Both the position numbers and the translations under genes were made by a program. Under the pieces are notes generated by a model. That model had not been told where the DNA came from. It saw only the letters and a program-made list of their open reading frames with translations, and ran no database searches. DNA of 64,000 nt from Hymenobacter fodinae (GTDB lineage Bacteria > Bacteroidota > Bacteroidia > Cytophagales > Hymenobacteraceae): the NCBI RefSeq assembly GCF_004745825.1, contig NZ_SRLA01000002.1, positions 62,001 to 126,000 of the forward strand, written 5' to 3'. Positions 16,915 through 24,898 of the stretch are shown in pieces. Positions within the stretch are counted from its first letter, which is position 1; every line of letters begins with the position of its first letter.

Positions 16915-17490
16915 TTAAGCCGATTGAGCTGCCATCTTGTTGCGCAGGGTATCAGCTTGTTCAGGTGTCAGCTGAATGCCCCGTACAGAGCGCTGGTCTG
17001 GCGAAACTGGCTCAACCAAGCGGTCTTTGCCGTAGATAAACTCGTCGCGCTCAAAGCGTGGGGGCGCCATCTTATCGGGCTGCAGGTACACGGCTGCTTT
17101 CGGGCAGGCTTCTTCGCAGAGTCCGCAGAAGATGCAGCGCAGCATGTTGATTTCGTAGCTGACAGCGTACTTCTCCTCACGGTAGAGACCTTCTTCGCCT
17201 TTCTTCCGCTCACCGGCTACCATAGTAATAGCTTCGGCGGGGCAGGCTACGGCGCACAGGCCACAGGCTGTGCAACGCTCGCGGCCCTGCTCGTCGCGCT
17301 TGAGCACATGCAAGCCGCGGAATACAGGCGAGAATGGGCGTGTCTCCTCAGGATAACGAATGGTGGCCTTCTTCATGAAGAAGTGCCGCATCGTGATAGA
17401 AAGCCCTTGAAAGATAGCTGGCAGGTAAGCCCGCTCAGCCAGCGTCATGGGCTTCTTCTCTAGTTTCTTGGCTCGGTTGGTGAGTTGCAT
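16915..17490 (-). CDS. nuoI: NADH-quinone oxidoreductase subunit I
   Basis: NuoI carries two [4Fe-4S] clusters (N6a and N6b) that pass electrons toward NuoB and quinone. The 191-residue protein has two ferredoxin motifs, CTACGLCAVACP and CIFCGLCEEACP, each with the fourth cysteine for the partner cluster. The N-terminal amphipathic part contains the conserved RGLHVLKRDEQGRERC. I start it at the ATG at 17490 (MQLTNRAKK). The frame is open back to 17532, but those residues fall inside an intercistronic hairpin (17503-17534) and look non-coding. The assignment is secure. Confidence 0.95.
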   Translation of the reverse strand: MQLTNRAKKLEKKPMTLAERAYLPAIFQGLSITMRHFFMKKATIRYPEETRPFSPVFRGLHVLKRDEQGRERCTACGLCAVACPAEAITMVAGERKKGEEGLYREEKYAVSYEINMLRCIFCGLCEEACPKAAVYLQPDKMAPPRFERDEFIYGKDRLVEPVSPDQRSVRGIQLTPEQADTLRNKMAAQSA

Positions 17491-17502
17491 ATAGATAGTC
17501 CT

Positions 17503-17534
17503 TTTGCCAGCCTCCGTTAGGGAAGCTGGCAAAG
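17503..17534 (-). repeat. Intercistronic hairpin between nuoH and nuoI
   Basis: TTTGCCAGC (17503-17511) pairs with GCTGGCAAA (17525-17533) across a 13-base loop. There is no T-tract after it, so it may affect mRNA stability or processing rather than termination. Confidence 0.5.
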
Positions 17535-17543
17535 TAGTGGATG

Positions 17544-18626
17544 TTACTGAATCACCCCGAACAGGATGAGCCCGCCGGTGATGAGGATGTTGATAACGGC
17601 CAGCGGAATCAGAATGGTCCAGCCCAGGCGCATCAGTTGGTCATAGCGGAAGCGTGGGAGAGTCCAACGAATCCACATGAAGAAGAAAATGAAGCCGAAG
17701 ATCTTGGCGAACAGGCCTAGAGTACCCAAGATGGTAATCAGGTTTTGAGCCGAGGTCAGCTCCCAACCCTGACTATTCACGAACCAGTCGCGTAGCTCAT
17801 ATTGGAAGGGGAAGTTGAAGCCACCGAAATACAGCACACTCATCACGGCCGAAACCACGAAGATGTTCACGTACTCCGCGAACAGGTAGAGGCCTAGCTT
17901 CATCGAAGAGTACTCCGTGTGGTAACCACCTACCAGCTCCGTTTCGCATTCAGGCAAGTCGAAGGGAGTACGGTTGGTTTCGGCGAAAGCGCACACGCAG
18001 AAGATAATAAAGCCCAGCGGCTGCTTCACAATGTTCCAGAAATGCCACTCGCCGGCTACCGACTGCTGCAGCGTGATTTCGCGCAACGACAGCGTGCCCG
18101 ACATCATCAACACCGCAATCAAGGCCATGCCCATGGCCAGTTCGTAACTGATGTTTTGCGAAGCGGCGCGCACGGCACCCAACAAAGAGAACTTATTGTT
18201 AGAAGCCCAGCCACCGATCATTACGCCATACACCCCCAGCGAGACCACGCCGAAGATCCACAGCATCCCGATGTTCACTTCAATGCCTTGCAGGAAGAAG
18301 GCGTTGTTGCCGAAGGTGAGGTTGTTGCCAAACGGAATTACGGCCGAAGACATCAGCGCAGTAATCATGGCCAGGCAAGGACCGAAGACAAACAGGGCCT
18401 TGTTAGCGCCGCCGGGGAAGAACTCTTCCTTGGTAAACATCTTCACGGCGTCGGCCAAGGGCTGGGCTAGGCCATAGGGACCAGCCCGGTCGGGGCCTAC
18501 GCGGTCCTGCAGGAACGCCGCAATCACGCGCTCAGCGTAAGTGCAATAGGTCGCAATCAGCAGCGAAACTGCGAATACAACGAAGATGACAATGGATTGC
18601 CAGCCTAGTGCGGGTAGTTCAATCAT
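17544..18626 (-). CDS. nuoH: NADH-quinone oxidoreductase subunit H
   Basis: NuoH forms the quinone-access channel at the junction of the hydrophilic and membrane arms of complex I. The 360-residue protein has eight to nine helices and the signatures ERVIAAFLQDRVGPDRAGPYGLAQPLADAVKMFTKE and CAFAETNRTPFDLPECETELVGGYHTEYSSMKLGLYLFAEY, plus WIRWTLPRFRYDQLMRLGWTILIPLAVIN at the C-terminus. These contain the conserved charged residues of the E-channel. Length and context are normal. The assignment is secure. Confidence 0.97.
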   Translation of the reverse strand: MIELPALGWQSIVIFVVFAVSLLIATYCTYAERVIAAFLQDRVGPDRAGPYGLAQPLADAVKMFTKEEFFPGGANKALFVFGPCLAMITALMSSAVIPFGNNLTFGNNAFFLQGIEVNIGMLWIFGVVSLGVYGVMIGGWASNNKFSLLGAVRAASQNISYELAMGMALIAVLMMSGTLSLREITLQQSVAGEWHFWNIVKQPLGFIIFCVCAFAETNRTPFDLPECETELVGGYHTEYSSMKLGLYLFAEYVNIFVVSAVMSVLYFGGFNFPFQYELRDWFVNSQGWELTSAQNLITILGTLGLFAKIFGFIFFFMWIRWTLPRFRYDQLMRLGWTILIPLAVINILITGGLILFGVIQ

Positions 18627-18691
18627 TGGAAAGGTTGATAGCTAGAAGGCTTCCGTTATGCTTTGCTTAGCTCCGCACAACGTTTGTTTAG

Positions 18692-19693
18692 TTAACCGAG
18701 CTTAAGCGGAGGATTCTTAGCCAGTTCGCGCTGCGTGCTTTCGGGCAGGTCAGCAACTACACTCTGGTTTAGCACGGGCAACTCGTAATGGTTAGCCGAG
18801 ATTACCGAAGAGCGGTCAATGTGGGCTGGGCCTTCGATGGTCCAGTCCGCCGTTTCCTTCTTCTCAAAGCGGCACTCGTTGCAGATCCATTCTTTCACCT
18901 CGCCGTACTCGTCCTTGCGGGCGGTTACGCGCAGTACATCTTTGCCTTTATACCACAGTACCACGTTGCCGGAGCACTTGGGGCAGTCGCGGTGCGCATT
19001 CACTGGCTTGGTGAACCACACGCGCTGTTTGAAGCGGAACGTCTTGTCAGTAAGAGCACCTACCGGGCACACGTCAATTACGTTGCCGGAGAAATCGTTG
19101 TCGATAATGTTCTCGATATAGGTACCGATTTCAGCAGCATCGCCGCGGCCCAGTACACCGTGTACCCGGTCGCCTTTGGCAATCTGATCGGCGGTATACA
19201 CGCAACGGTAGCACAGAATGCAGCGCGTCATGTGCAGCTGAATCAGCGGTCCGATATCAATCTTCTCGAAGGTGCGGCGCTCCTCCTGGTAGCGAGTCGT
19301 GGACACACCATGCTCAAAGGCAAAGTTCTGCAGGTCACACTCACCGGCTTGGTCGCACACGGGGCAATCCAGAGGGTGGTTGATGAGCAGCATTTCTACG
19401 ATACCCTTGCGCACGTTTAGCACCTGCTCAGAAGTTGTATTCTCGACTACCATGCCGTCCTGTACAGGCGTCACGCACGATGCTACCAGCTTGGGCATCG
19501 GACGCGGGTCTTTGGCCGAGCCAGCAGCCACCCGCACAAGGCAGGCGCGGCATTTACCACCCGAGCCTTTCAGCGGCGTGTAGTAGCACATGGCCGGAGG
19601 AACGATGCTGCCCCCAATTTGGCGGGCTGCATTCAGGATAGTGGTTCCATCTGGAACTTCTACCTCAACGCCATCAAAGGTTATTTTAGCCAT
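18692..19693 (-). CDS. nuoG: Short NuoG: 2Fe-2S/4Fe-4S subunit of complex I
   Basis: This 333-residue protein carries the iron-sulfur part of NuoG. Residues 1-80 are the [2Fe-2S] ferredoxin domain (CYYTPLKGSGGKCRACLV). The His/Cys-ligated cluster motif is NHPLDCPVCDQAGECDLQ, and the next 4Fe-4S motif is CILCYRCV with CPVGAL. A later Cys pair (CPKC and CNEC, about residues 240-275) marks the start of the molybdopterin-like region. The long C-terminal molybdopterin-oxidoreductase domain of E. coli NuoG (about 900 residues) is absent. There is no frameshift or remnant beyond the stop, so the short form is genuine, as in other Bacteroidota as far as I recall. The assignment is secure. Confidence 0.93.
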   Translation of the reverse strand: MAKITFDGVEVEVPDGTTILNAARQIGGSIVPPAMCYYTPLKGSGGKCRACLVRVAAGSAKDPRPMPKLVASCVTPVQDGMVVENTTSEQVLNVRKGIVEMLLINHPLDCPVCDQAGECDLQNFAFEHGVSTTRYQEERRTFEKIDIGPLIQLHMTRCILCYRCVYTADQIAKGDRVHGVLGRGDAAEIGTYIENIIDNDFSGNVIDVCPVGALTDKTFRFKQRVWFTKPVNAHRDCPKCSGNVVLWYKGKDVLRVTARKDEYGEVKEWICNECRFEKKETADWTIEGPAHIDRSSVISANHYELPVLNQSVVADLPESTQRELAKNPPLKLG

Positions 19694-19736
19694 TATTCAG
19701 AGCTTCCGGATAGGAAGAGAAAGTCATTACTAGAAA

Positions 19737-21077
19737 TTAAACCAGCACCGCTTTGCCAGGGAAAACAGCACCAGGCTGAGCGGCTTGCTTCGCGTGCGTC
19801 ACGTGCCATTCAAACTCGTCGCGGAAGTGGCGCACGGCAGCGGCAACCGGCCAAGCAGCAGCCTCACCCAGTGGACAAATGGTGTTGCCTTCAATCTGCT
19901 TGGCTACGCTTACCAGCAAGTCAATGTCTTCCATGTGGCCATGGCCATGCTCAAGGCGGTGCAGCACCTTCTCCAGCCAGCCCGTTCCCTCACGGCAAGG
20001 CGAGCATTGCCCGCACGACTCGTGGTGATAGAAGCGCGAGAAGTTCCAGGTGTTGCGCACAATGCAGGTAGTCTCATCCATGGCAATAAAGCCACCCGAG
20101 CCCAACATAGTACCCGTCACGAAACCACCATCAGAAAGCGACTCATAAGTCATAAGGCGGTTTTCACCGGCAGCAGTCTTCAGAATCAACTCGGTTGGCA
20201 GAATCGGCACAGAGGACCCACCGGCTACTACAGCCTTCAGGTTCCGGCCTTTCCAGATACCACCGCAGTACTCATCAGAGTAAATGAACTCTTCAACGGG
20301 CAGGCCTAGCTCGATTTCGTAGATGCCGGGCTTGTTGAGGTGGCCGCAAGCGGAGAACAGCTTGGTGCCCGTGCTCCGACCTACCCCGATTTTAGCATAC
20401 TCGTCGCCACCCTCGTTGATGATGGGAACTACCGCCGCAATAGACTCCACGTTATTAACTACCGTGGGGCGGGCATAGAGGCCCTGCACAGCTGGGAATG
20501 GGGGCTTGTTACGCGGGTTGCCACGCTTGCCTTCCAAAGACTCCAGCAAGGCAGTTTCTTCACCGCAGATGTAGGCGCCACCACCGGGGTGCACGTGCAA
20601 GTCGAGGTCGTAACCTGAGCCCAGAATGTTCTTGCCGAGGAAGCCATTGGCGTAGGCCTCTGCAATCGCCTTTTCCAGGATGCGCAGCACGTACAACAGC
20701 TCGCCGCGGATGTAGATGTACGAGGTGTTAGCGCCGAGCGCGTACGAGCTCGTAATCATACCCTCGATGAGCAAGTGAGGCAGCTTCGACATGAGCTGGC
20801 GGTCCTTGAAGGTACCGGGCTCCGATTCGTCGGCGTTGCAGACGAGGTAGCGCGGCACGCCTTCCGGCTTCGCCAAGAAGCTCCACTTCATACCGGTGGG
20901 GAAGCCAGCGCCGCCGCGGCCCCGCAGGCCCGACTTCTTCACTTCTTCCACCACCTCGTCGGGGGTCATGGTCTTGATGGCTTTCTCCACCGAGCGGTAA
21001 CCGCCGTGTTTGCGGTAGACCTCAAAGGTATCGATGCCTTCAACGTTAATATGTTCGGTCAGCAGTTTGCGTCCCAT
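19737..21077 (-). CDS. nuoF: NADH-quinone oxidoreductase subunit F
   Basis: NuoF binds NADH and FMN and holds the N3 [4Fe-4S] cluster at the entry of complex I. The 446-residue protein shows the NADH/FMN glycine-rich loop GLRGRGGAGFPTGMKW, YLVCNADESEPGTFKDR, and the cluster motif ESCGQCSPCREGTGW with the distant cysteine in GNTICPLGEA. The reading frame extends to 21140, but that part overlaps the 3' end of nuoE. The ATG at 21077 (MGRKLLTEHI) lies 20 bases after the nuoE stop and gives the usual N-terminus. The assignment is secure. Confidence 0.96.
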   Translation of the reverse strand: MGRKLLTEHINVEGIDTFEVYRKHGGYRSVEKAIKTMTPDEVVEEVKKSGLRGRGGAGFPTGMKWSFLAKPEGVPRYLVCNADESEPGTFKDRQLMSKLPHLLIEGMITSSYALGANTSYIYIRGELLYVLRILEKAIAEAYANGFLGKNILGSGYDLDLHVHPGGGAYICGEETALLESLEGKRGNPRNKPPFPAVQGLYARPTVVNNVESIAAVVPIINEGGDEYAKIGVGRSTGTKLFSACGHLNKPGIYEIELGLPVEEFIYSDEYCGGIWKGRNLKAVVAGGSSVPILPTELILKTAAGENRLMTYESLSDGGFVTGTMLGSGGFIAMDETTCIVRNTWNFSRFYHHESCGQCSPCREGTGWLEKVLHRLEHGHGHMEDIDLLVSVAKQIEGNTICPLGEAAAWPVAAAVRHFRDEFEWHVTHAKQAAQPGAVFPGKAVLV

Positions 21078-21097
21078 AGGTTCAGAGCTGAAAGACG

Positions 21098-21667
21098 TTA
21101 GTTGTTGGCCAGTGCGTTTGGTAGGCCAGTTTCTTCCCACGGCAGGGCCGGGCGGTGCACTTGGTTGCGCAGCTCCGTGAGCATGGCATCTACCGCTTCC
21201 GGCGTATCCAACTGCTCATAGTACTTCTCGCGCACCTGCACGATAGGGGCGAAGCCGCAAGCCGCTAAGCACTCCACTTCCTTCAAAGTGAACAGGCCGT
21301 CTTCCGAAGCAGGGCCACCTACTTTGGCACCGGTAATGCGCTCCAAGTGAGCAGTCAGCTCATCGGAGCCGCGTAGCATGCAAGGACCCGTGCGGCAGAT
21401 TTCCAACACGTGCTTGCCTACCGGCTTCAGGTTGAACATAGTGTAGAAGGAAGAAACCTCATACACCTCAATAGGCTTCAACCCGAGGGTTGCTGCTACC
21501 AGGTCCTGTACTTCGGGGCTTACCCAGCCACCAAACTCTGCCTGGGCAATGTGCAGCACCGGCAGTAAAGCTGATTTCCGACGCTCGTCGGGGTAGTGGG
21601 TGAGCAGACGCTTGATTTCAGCCTGCGCGGCTTCAGAAAATTGCGGCTTGACGGCAGTCGTCTCCAT
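21098..21667 (-). CDS. nuoE: NADH-quinone oxidoreductase subunit E
   Basis: NuoE holds the off-path [2Fe-2S] cluster N1a next to FMN. The 189-residue thioredoxin-like protein has the four cysteine ligands in two pairs, CRTGPC and CLAAC, with the expected spacing. The N-terminal helical part reads LLTHYPDERRKSALLPVLHIAQAEFGGW. I use the ATG at 21667 (METTAVKP): the upstream extension to 21712 would overlap nuoD and has no conserved residues. The assignment is secure. Confidence 0.95.
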   Translation of the reverse strand: METTAVKPQFSEAAQAEIKRLLTHYPDERRKSALLPVLHIAQAEFGGWVSPEVQDLVAATLGLKPIEVYEVSSFYTMFNLKPVGKHVLEICRTGPCMLRGSDELTAHLERITGAKVGGPASEDGLFTLKEVECLAACGFAPIVQVREKYYEQLDTPEAVDAMLTELRNQVHRPALPWEETGLPNALANN

Positions 21668-21689
21668 AAAAGTCAAATTCAGCAAAAAA

Positions 21690-22958
21690 CTACGCGTCCA
21701 GCTCGCCGGCAATAACGTTCATCGACGACAGCGTTACGATGGCGTCGGAAAGCGTCTGACCGGTTACCATTTCGGTGTAAGCCTGGTAGTAGATGAAGCA
21801 AGGACGGCGGAAGTGCAGGCGGTATGGCGTGCGGCCTCCGTCAGAAATCAGGTAGAAGCCCAACTCGCCATTGCCACCTTCCACAGAGTGGTACACTTCC
21901 CCTACAGGAGCTTCAATCTCGCCCATCACGATTTTGAAGTGGTAGATGAGGGCCTCCATGTTTTTGTACACAGCCTGCTTGGGCGGCAGATAGTAATGCG
22001 GAGCATCGGCGTGGTACGGGCCTTCGGGCAGGTTTTCCAGCGCCTGGTTGATGATGCGCAGGCTCTGCCAAATCTCCTCGTTGCGCACCATAAAGCGGTC
22101 ATATGTGTCGCCCTTGGTGCCCACCGGAATTTCAAATTCGAAGTCCTCGTAGCTAGAGTAGGGGTTCATCACCCGCACGTCATAATCAACGCCAGCAGCA
22201 CGCAGGTTCGGGCCTGTGAAGCCGTAATTCAGCGCGCGCTCAGCCGAAATGCCACCTACATCGACCACGCGGTCCATGAAGATGCGGTTGCGGTTGAACA
22301 TCTTCTCAAACTCCGCCATCACGGCCGGGAATTCCTTCAACCACTTGCGCAGCTTCTGGATAGCCACGTCAGTGAAGTCGCGCTCCATACCACCCACACG
22401 ACCCATGTTGGTAGTGAGGCGGGCGCCGCTTACTTCCTCGTAGATTTCATACACCTTTTCACGCTCTTCCATGAGGTAGAGGAAGCCAGTGAAGGCGCCG
22501 GTATCTACCCCCAGAATGCCGTTGCAGATGAGGTGGTCGGTGATGCGAGCCAGCTCCATGAGAATCACGCGCATGTACTGCGCGCGCTTCGGAACCGTCA
22601 CGCCGAGCAGCTTCTCTACCGTCATGTGCCAGCCCATGTTGTTGATGGGCGACGAACAGTAGTTCATCCGGTCGGTGAGGGGCGTAATTTGATAGAACGG
22701 CCGACGTTCGGCAATTTTTTCAAAGGCCCGGTGGATATAACCGATGGTGGGTACGCCCGACACAATCCGCTCACCATCCATTTGCAGGATGTTCTGGAAA
22801 ATGCCGTGCGTGGCCGGGTGCGTCGGACCCAGATTAAGGGTCGTGAGCTCCTGGTTGAAATCGTTTACTGTAGGAGCCAGCGGGTTGAGCTTCGATTGCT
22901 GCGCCCGGGCTTCTTCGATGATTTTATGGGTGCCTTCCAGCGTGTCGTTTACTGCCAT
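21690..22958 (-). CDS. nuoD: NADH-quinone oxidoreductase subunit D
   Basis: NuoD is the 49-kDa-type subunit that, with NuoB, forms the quinone-reduction site of complex I. The 422-residue protein belongs to the same superfamily as the large subunit of NiFe hydrogenases but lacks the nickel cysteines. Signatures include LNLGPTHPATHGIFQ, GYIHRAFEKIAE and MNYCSSPINNMGW near the N-terminus. PSYLHHxxP-type regions are replaced by the normal D-subunit C-terminus. nuoC and nuoD are separate genes here, unlike the fused form in E. coli. The assignment is secure. Confidence 0.96.
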   Translation of the reverse strand: MAVNDTLEGTHKIIEEARAQQSKLNPLAPTVNDFNQELTTLNLGPTHPATHGIFQNILQMDGERIVSGVPTIGYIHRAFEKIAERRPFYQITPLTDRMNYCSSPINNMGWHMTVEKLLGVTVPKRAQYMRVILMELARITDHLICNGILGVDTGAFTGFLYLMEEREKVYEIYEEVSGARLTTNMGRVGGMERDFTDVAIQKLRKWLKEFPAVMAEFEKMFNRNRIFMDRVVDVGGISAERALNYGFTGPNLRAAGVDYDVRVMNPYSSYEDFEFEIPVGTKGDTYDRFMVRNEEIWQSLRIINQALENLPEGPYHADAPHYYLPPKQAVYKNMEALIYHFKIVMGEIEAPVGEVYHSVEGGNGELGFYLISDGGRTPYRLHFRRPCFIYYQAYTEMVTGQTLSDAIVTLSSMNVIAGELDA

Positions 22959-22975
22959 GATAAGGAATCAGGGGC

Positions 22976-23542
22976 CTAGCGGCCGAAGAAAAGGTCGGTT
23001 TTGTCTTCGCGGGTGCCGTCTTCCAGGGCGTACTCCCGACGCATGGGGTGGTAGTCCATGTCTTCCACATTCAGAATGCGGATGAGGTTGGGGTGCCCCG
23101 AGAAGATAATGCCGTAGAAGTCGAAAGCCTCGCGCTCCATCCAGTTGGCGGTGGAGTAGAGGTCGGTCATTGTGGGCACTACTGGGTCGGCAATCGGGAA
23201 GAAGATCTTGATGCGCAGCCGGATGTTATTGATCAGACTGTGCAGGTGATAGATCATGCCCAGCTCCTTACCCTCGTTCTCGGGGTAATGGATGCCGCAC
23301 ATGGTAGTCAGGAAATTCAGCTGAAGCTCCTGGTCCTGCTGTAGACCACTGATGATGTCGTGGATACGCTCTCGCGTCGTGGTGACGGTCAATAGGCCAT
23401 AGGGCTCCTCCACATCGGTGAAGGTGTCAGCTCCGAACAGGCGGTTAAGCAGATCAAGCAACTGCGCATTCTTCTGCGCTGCTGGGTCGAGGGCTGCCGC
23501 AGTTTCCTGAGCCGCCGGGGATTCTTCGTTCTGTTCAGCCAT
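22976..23542 (-). CDS. nuoC: NADH-quinone oxidoreductase subunit C
   Basis: NuoC is the 30-kDa-type scaffold subunit of the hydrophilic arm. The 188-residue protein ends with the family signature region STANWMEREAFDFYGIIFSGHPNLIRILNVEDMDYHPMRREY. The first 30 residues are Ala/Glu/Gln-rich and look like a lineage-specific extension. A hairpin in the 87-base gap separates it from nuoB. The assignment is secure. Confidence 0.95.
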   Translation of the reverse strand: MAEQNEESPAAQETAAALDPAAQKNAQLLDLLNRLFGADTFTDVEEPYGLLTVTTTRERIHDIISGLQQDQELQLNFLTTMCGIHYPENEGKELGMIYHLHSLINNIRLRIKIFFPIADPVVPTMTDLYSTANWMEREAFDFYGIIFSGHPNLIRILNVEDMDYHPMRREYALEDGTREDKTDLFFGR

Positions 23543-23571
23543 TCTGGTGTGAAGAAGCTAGGAGATGAAGG

Positions 23572-23617
23572 CAGGAGCTAGAAGGTGCAAGAAAGGTTTC
23601 TAACCTTCTAGCTCCTG
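23572..23617 (-). repeat. Intercistronic hairpin between nuoB and nuoC
   Basis: A perfect 15-bp inverted repeat (CAGGAGCTAGAAGGT at 23572-23586 with its complement at 23603-23617) encloses a 16-base loop. It has no terminal T-tract. It lies inside the operon, so a role in mRNA processing or differential stability is more likely than termination. Confidence 0.6.
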
Positions 23618-23629
23618 TCGATAGGCTCC

Positions 23630-24184
23630 TTACTTGATGTTATAAGATGCCAGCAGCGCCTGATACTCGGGCGAGTTGCGGCGACGGAGCGATTCGTTTT
23701 TAGCTAGGTCCTGTACGCGCATCAGGCCATCCAGTACCTGCTCGGGGCGGGGCGGGCAACCGGGCACATACACGTCAACCGGGATGATACGGTCGATGCC
23801 CTGCAGCACGGAATAGGTATCAAAAATACCACCCGAAGAAGCGCAGGCACCCATGGCCAGCACCCAGCGGGGCTCAGCCATCTGCTCATACACTTGCTTC
23901 ACGATAGGAGCCATCTTCTTAGCAATAGTGCCCATCACCATCAGCAAGTCGGCCTGACGAGGCGAAAAGCTGGGACGCTCCGAGCCGAAGCGGGAGATAT
24001 CGTAGTGCGAGCCCATGGTGGCCATGAACTCAATACCACAGCACGAGGTAGCGAAGGGCAGCGGCCAGAGCGAGTTTGCGCGGGCAATACCCACTACTTT
24101 CTCCAGCGAGGTGGCGAAGAAACCAGCGCCCTCTAGGCCATCTGGTGCATCCACCATTTTGATATCAGGAACTCTATTATCCAT
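23630..24184 (-). CDS. nuoB: NADH-quinone oxidoreductase subunit B
   Basis: NuoB carries cluster N2, which hands electrons to quinone. The 184-residue protein has the tandem-cysteine motif [18 protein letters not shown] and the other two ligands in MGACASSGG and [16 protein letters not shown]. Length and order are normal. The assignment is secure. Confidence 0.97.
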   Translation of the reverse strand: MDNRVPDIKMVDAPDGLEGAGFFATSLEKVVGIARANSLWPLPFATSCCGIEFMATMGSHYDISRFGSERPSFSPRQADLLMVMGTIAKKMAPIVKQVYEQMAEPRWVLAMGACASSGGIFDTYSVLQGIDRIIPVDVYVPGCPPRPEQVLDGLMRVQDLAKNESLRRRNSPEYQALLASYNIK

Positions 24185-24258
24185 GAGAGAAGGTCAGTTT
24201 AGAAAGTGGAATACTCCACTTTTTCGAACACCAGCCAGAGGCTAAAAGTTTGCCTGTA

Positions 24259-24648
24259 TTAGGCTTCATTCCAGCGCAGTACGCCTTTTTTGATGACATA
24301 CGTGAAACCAGCCATTAGCAGGGCCAGGAACACAATCATCTCAATAAAGCCAGTCTGGCCTAGGGCGCGGAAGTTCACGGCCCAGGGGTACATGAAGATA
24401 ACTTCCACGTCGAAGAGCACGAACAGGATAGCCGTGAGGAAGTACTTAACCGAAATCGGGGTGCGGGCATTGCCCACCGATTCGATACCGCACTCAAAGG
24501 CTTCGTCCTTCACCACGCTCTTGCGGCGCGGACCTACGAGGTGAGACACCACCATGGCAAAAGCCACGAAAGCAATGGCCAGTACAAACTGCACGATAAT
24601 CGGCAGAAAATCAGAAGGCTGGTAATTAGTTGGAACTGCGAGAAGCAT
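24259..24648 (-). CDS. nuoA: NADH-quinone oxidoreductase subunit A
   Basis: NuoA is a three-helix membrane subunit at the quinone-channel end of complex I and the first gene of the nuoA-J unit. The 129-residue protein carries the family core DEAFECGIESVGNARTPISVKYFLTAILFVLFDVEVIFMYPWAVNF, whose ECG loop gates the active/deactive transition in other species. The reading frame is open to 24855, but those 69 residues are low-complexity and overlap the promoter. The ATG at 24648 gives the usual N-terminus and a leader of roughly 36 bases from the promoter. The assignment is secure. Confidence 0.95.
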   Translation of the reverse strand: MLLAVPTNYQPSDFLPIIVQFVLAIAFVAFAMVVSHLVGPRRKSVVKDEAFECGIESVGNARTPISVKYFLTAILFVLFDVEVIFMYPWAVNFRALGQTGFIEMIVFLALLMAGFTYVIKKGVLRWNEA

Positions 24649-24690
24649 AGGCGTCGACAGATAAAGGCCGCTTAGCAACGGCATGGAAGG

Positions 24691-24721
24691 CAAAGGTAAC
24701 GCGAAAAGCGCCGGGAACAAA
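24691..24721 (-). promoter_or_regulatory. Promoter of the nuoA-J unit
   Basis: On the minus strand a -33 TTTG (24721-24718) and a -7 TACCTTTG (24698-24691) are separated by 19 bases. This matches the Bacteroidota housekeeping promoter pattern TTTG-N19/20-TAnnTTTG, about 43 bases before the nuoA ATG. Confidence 0.7.
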
Positions 24722-24843
24722 GGTGAAACACGGCAGCAGTGGAAAGGCCTTAGCAGTCTGTCTGCATCTTGCAACGCAGAGCTAGAAGAACTAACCAGTT
24801 GGTAGTAGCACACATTGGTTGAGGATAGTAGTAACGGCAAAAA

Positions 24844-24881
24844 CAAAAACGCCACTCCAGGAAACTGGAGTGGCGTTTTTG
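24844..24881 (-). terminator. Terminator of pruA
   Basis: A perfect 17-bp stem (24844-24860 with 24865-24881) is closed by a GAAA tetraloop and flanked by A and T runs. It lies 18 bases past the pruA stop. Confidence 0.88.
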
Positions 24882-24898
24882 CTTAGCTAAAGAGAGGC

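Noticed and set aside
21600..22979. 459-residue plus-strand frame opposite nuoD and nuoE
   Set aside because: It overlaps two secure nuo genes on the other strand and is rich in Val/His/Arg, typical of antisense frames in this genome.
24649..24855. N-terminal extension of nuoA
   Set aside because: The extra 69 residues are low-complexity and overlap the promoter; the ATG at 24648 matches the NuoA family.
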